Part shown: in pieces, positions 63,481 through 64,000 of the stretch
How the letters are laid out: every line of letters starts with the position of its first letter
Position numbering within the stretch: position 1 is the stretch's first letter
Source: Methanosarcina sp. MTP4
Lineage (GTDB): Archaea > Halobacteriota > Methanosarcinia > Methanosarcinales > Methanosarcinaceae
Assembly: GCF_000970045.1 (NCBI RefSeq)
Contig: NZ_CP009505.1
Span: 3,124,808 to 3,188,807, forward strand
Reading direction: 5' to 3'
Length of the DNA: 64,000 nucleotides
Position numbers and translations under genes: made by a program
Notes under the pieces: model-generated
Told to the model about the DNA's origin: nothing
The model's database searches: none
Seen by the model: only the letters and a program-made list of their open reading frames with translations

Positions 63481-63827
63481 ACAACACCTCCACCAGAGTA
63501 GAATATTATTACATAAGAAAGTCCTGAATATAATTAATATCATAAACCAATCGATAAATAGCTTACCTAAAAAAAGAATATCGTTCGAGCAAAAGAAGAA
63601 AATGTCACCTATCTTTAGCAGGGGTTTTCCCCTCCATAAGGAGCTGATCTATTCAAAAAACAGCACCATGCCAGACCTTTCCAGAAAGCCATTATTTGCA
63701 AGTGGATGCCAAAATGCTATTACCCTTACATGCGGAAGGCCGCTCTCACGTCAAGGAAAAGAAAAGATTAATTCTGGAAAAAAGAAAAAGAAGGAAAAAA
63801 GCAGTTCCGGATCAAAACTGATCAGGA
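63481..63827. other. Intergenic with vho promoter region
   Basis: Minus-strand TTAATTATATTC near 63532-63543 is the best TATA candidate for vhoGAC, about 55 bases before its start. GGGGTTTTCCCC at about 63629-63640 is a small perfect hairpin between vhtD and this promoter. The phrase GATCAAAACTGATCAG repeats next to the vhtD stop (63808-63842). Confidence 0.45.
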
Positions 63828-64000
63828 TCAAAACTGATCAGAAACTTCTTCCCTGATCAACCGGACTGCCTCGTTTACGGCTTCAAGCACATCAGGGCTC
63901 ATTTCCATTGTAATTTCCGTAGCCTGTTTTCCTATTTCTATGCCGAAGACCACGATTTCCGGAAGTTCCTGCACCTGTTCCCCTATCTTCAGGACATCGG
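63828..64000 (-). CDS. vhtD: Hydrogenase maturation protease, C-terminal part (probably VhtD; cut by window)
   Basis: The minus strand is open from the right edge to TGA 63828-63830: 56 residues DVLKIGEQVQELPEIVVFGI, then EIGKQATEITMEMSPDVLEAV and a final helix. That is the C-terminal part of the HyaD/HycI family (VxxxGI...xxxMSPxVxxAVxxA), which removes the C-terminal extension of NiFe large subunits. It ends 347 bases upstream of vhoG and vhoGAC itself has no protease gene. In M. mazei, as I recall, vhtGACD precedes vhoGAC, so this is probably vhtD. Confidence 0.8.
   Translation of the reverse strand, partial: DVLKIGEQVQELPEIVVFGIEIGKQATEITMEMSPDVLEAVNEAVRLIREEVSDQF

Overview
The window is archaeal and almost certainly from a Methanosarcina-type methanogen. 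The evidence is a phosphotransacetylase-acetate kinase pair with the diverging iron-sulfur flavoprotein Isf beside it, a membrane NiFe hydrogenase operon with cytochrome b (vhoGAC type), a corrinoid-dependent methyl-CoM methyltransferase, ADP-dependent sugar kinases, S-layer duplication-domain proteins, a class I CCA-adding enzyme, KEOPS Cgi121 and large intergenic spaces full of short tandem repeats. Starts are a mix of ATG, GTG and TTG, often with a strong GGAGG or GGTG ribosome site that picks the start. No rRNA, tRNA or CRISPR array was recognised.

Layout. 1-5.7 kb: end of cbiM, a VTT/DedA membrane protein, a large two-domain S-layer protein and a queuosine-precursor transporter. 6-15.2 kb: CCA-adding enzyme, 8-oxoguanine glycosylase, two tandem ADP-dependent kinases, argJ, a CBS protein and argC. 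15.4-19 kb: small genes (pilin-like protein, deoxyribosyltransferase, a 62-residue protein, a GNAT, Hsp20). 19.5-28.5 kb: an AT-rich accessory region holding a THUMP-like methyltransferase, an MFS transporter, several proteins I do not recognise including an overlapping two-gene pair (23946-26259), small secreted or membrane proteins and a truncated gene, with repeated hairpin elements around it. 28.5-34.1 kb: AMMECR1, pgk, type-4 uracil-DNA glycosylase, an Hsp20-like protein, two ferredoxins and a cation exchanger. 34.2-38.8 kb: an envelope cluster with an HTH regulator, a single-domain S-layer protein, and a three-gene overlapping operon of a membrane-bound winged-helix protein, a secreted protein and a HEAT-repeat lipoprotein. 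39.6-44.1 kb: the acetate node (ADP-forming acetyl-CoA synthetase beta chain, ackA, pta, isf). 44.4-51.1 kb: ClC channel, a 1183-residue NACHT-HEAT NTPase and a methylcobalamin:CoM methyltransferase. 51.1-53.2 kb: a gene graveyard with repeats. 53.2-59.2 kb: cupin, unknown protein, tRNA methylthiotransferase, class II fructose bisphosphatase, a glutamine amidotransferase, Cgi121 and a 45-residue membrane protein. 59.6-64 kb: vhoC, vhoA, vhoG and the tail of a hydrogenase maturation protease (probably vhtD), suggesting the vhtGACD-vhoGAC tandem layout.

How it works together. The metabolic core is methanogenesis energy supply: acetate activation (ackA, pta, with isf and low-potential ferredoxins as electron carriers), methyl transfer to coenzyme M, and hydrogen oxidation or cycling at the membrane by VhoGAC. 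Glycolytic and gluconeogenic genes (two ADP kinases, pgk, fructose bisphosphatase) are scattered through the window. tRNA functions recur (cca, Cgi121 for t6A, methylthiotransferase for ms2t6A, queuosine-precursor import).

The most unusual non-coding features are: (i) a minisatellite immediately 3' of very many genes, in several cases grown out of the coding tail itself; (ii) a family of hairpins that share a GCTTGC cap but have different, internally complementary arms; (iii) three copies of a MITE-like element with a long internal inverted repeat and TATAGTC-type ends. The best candidates for undescribed systems are the AT-rich two-gene unit at 23.9-26.3 kb and, as a possible immune sensor, the NACHT-HEAT protein.
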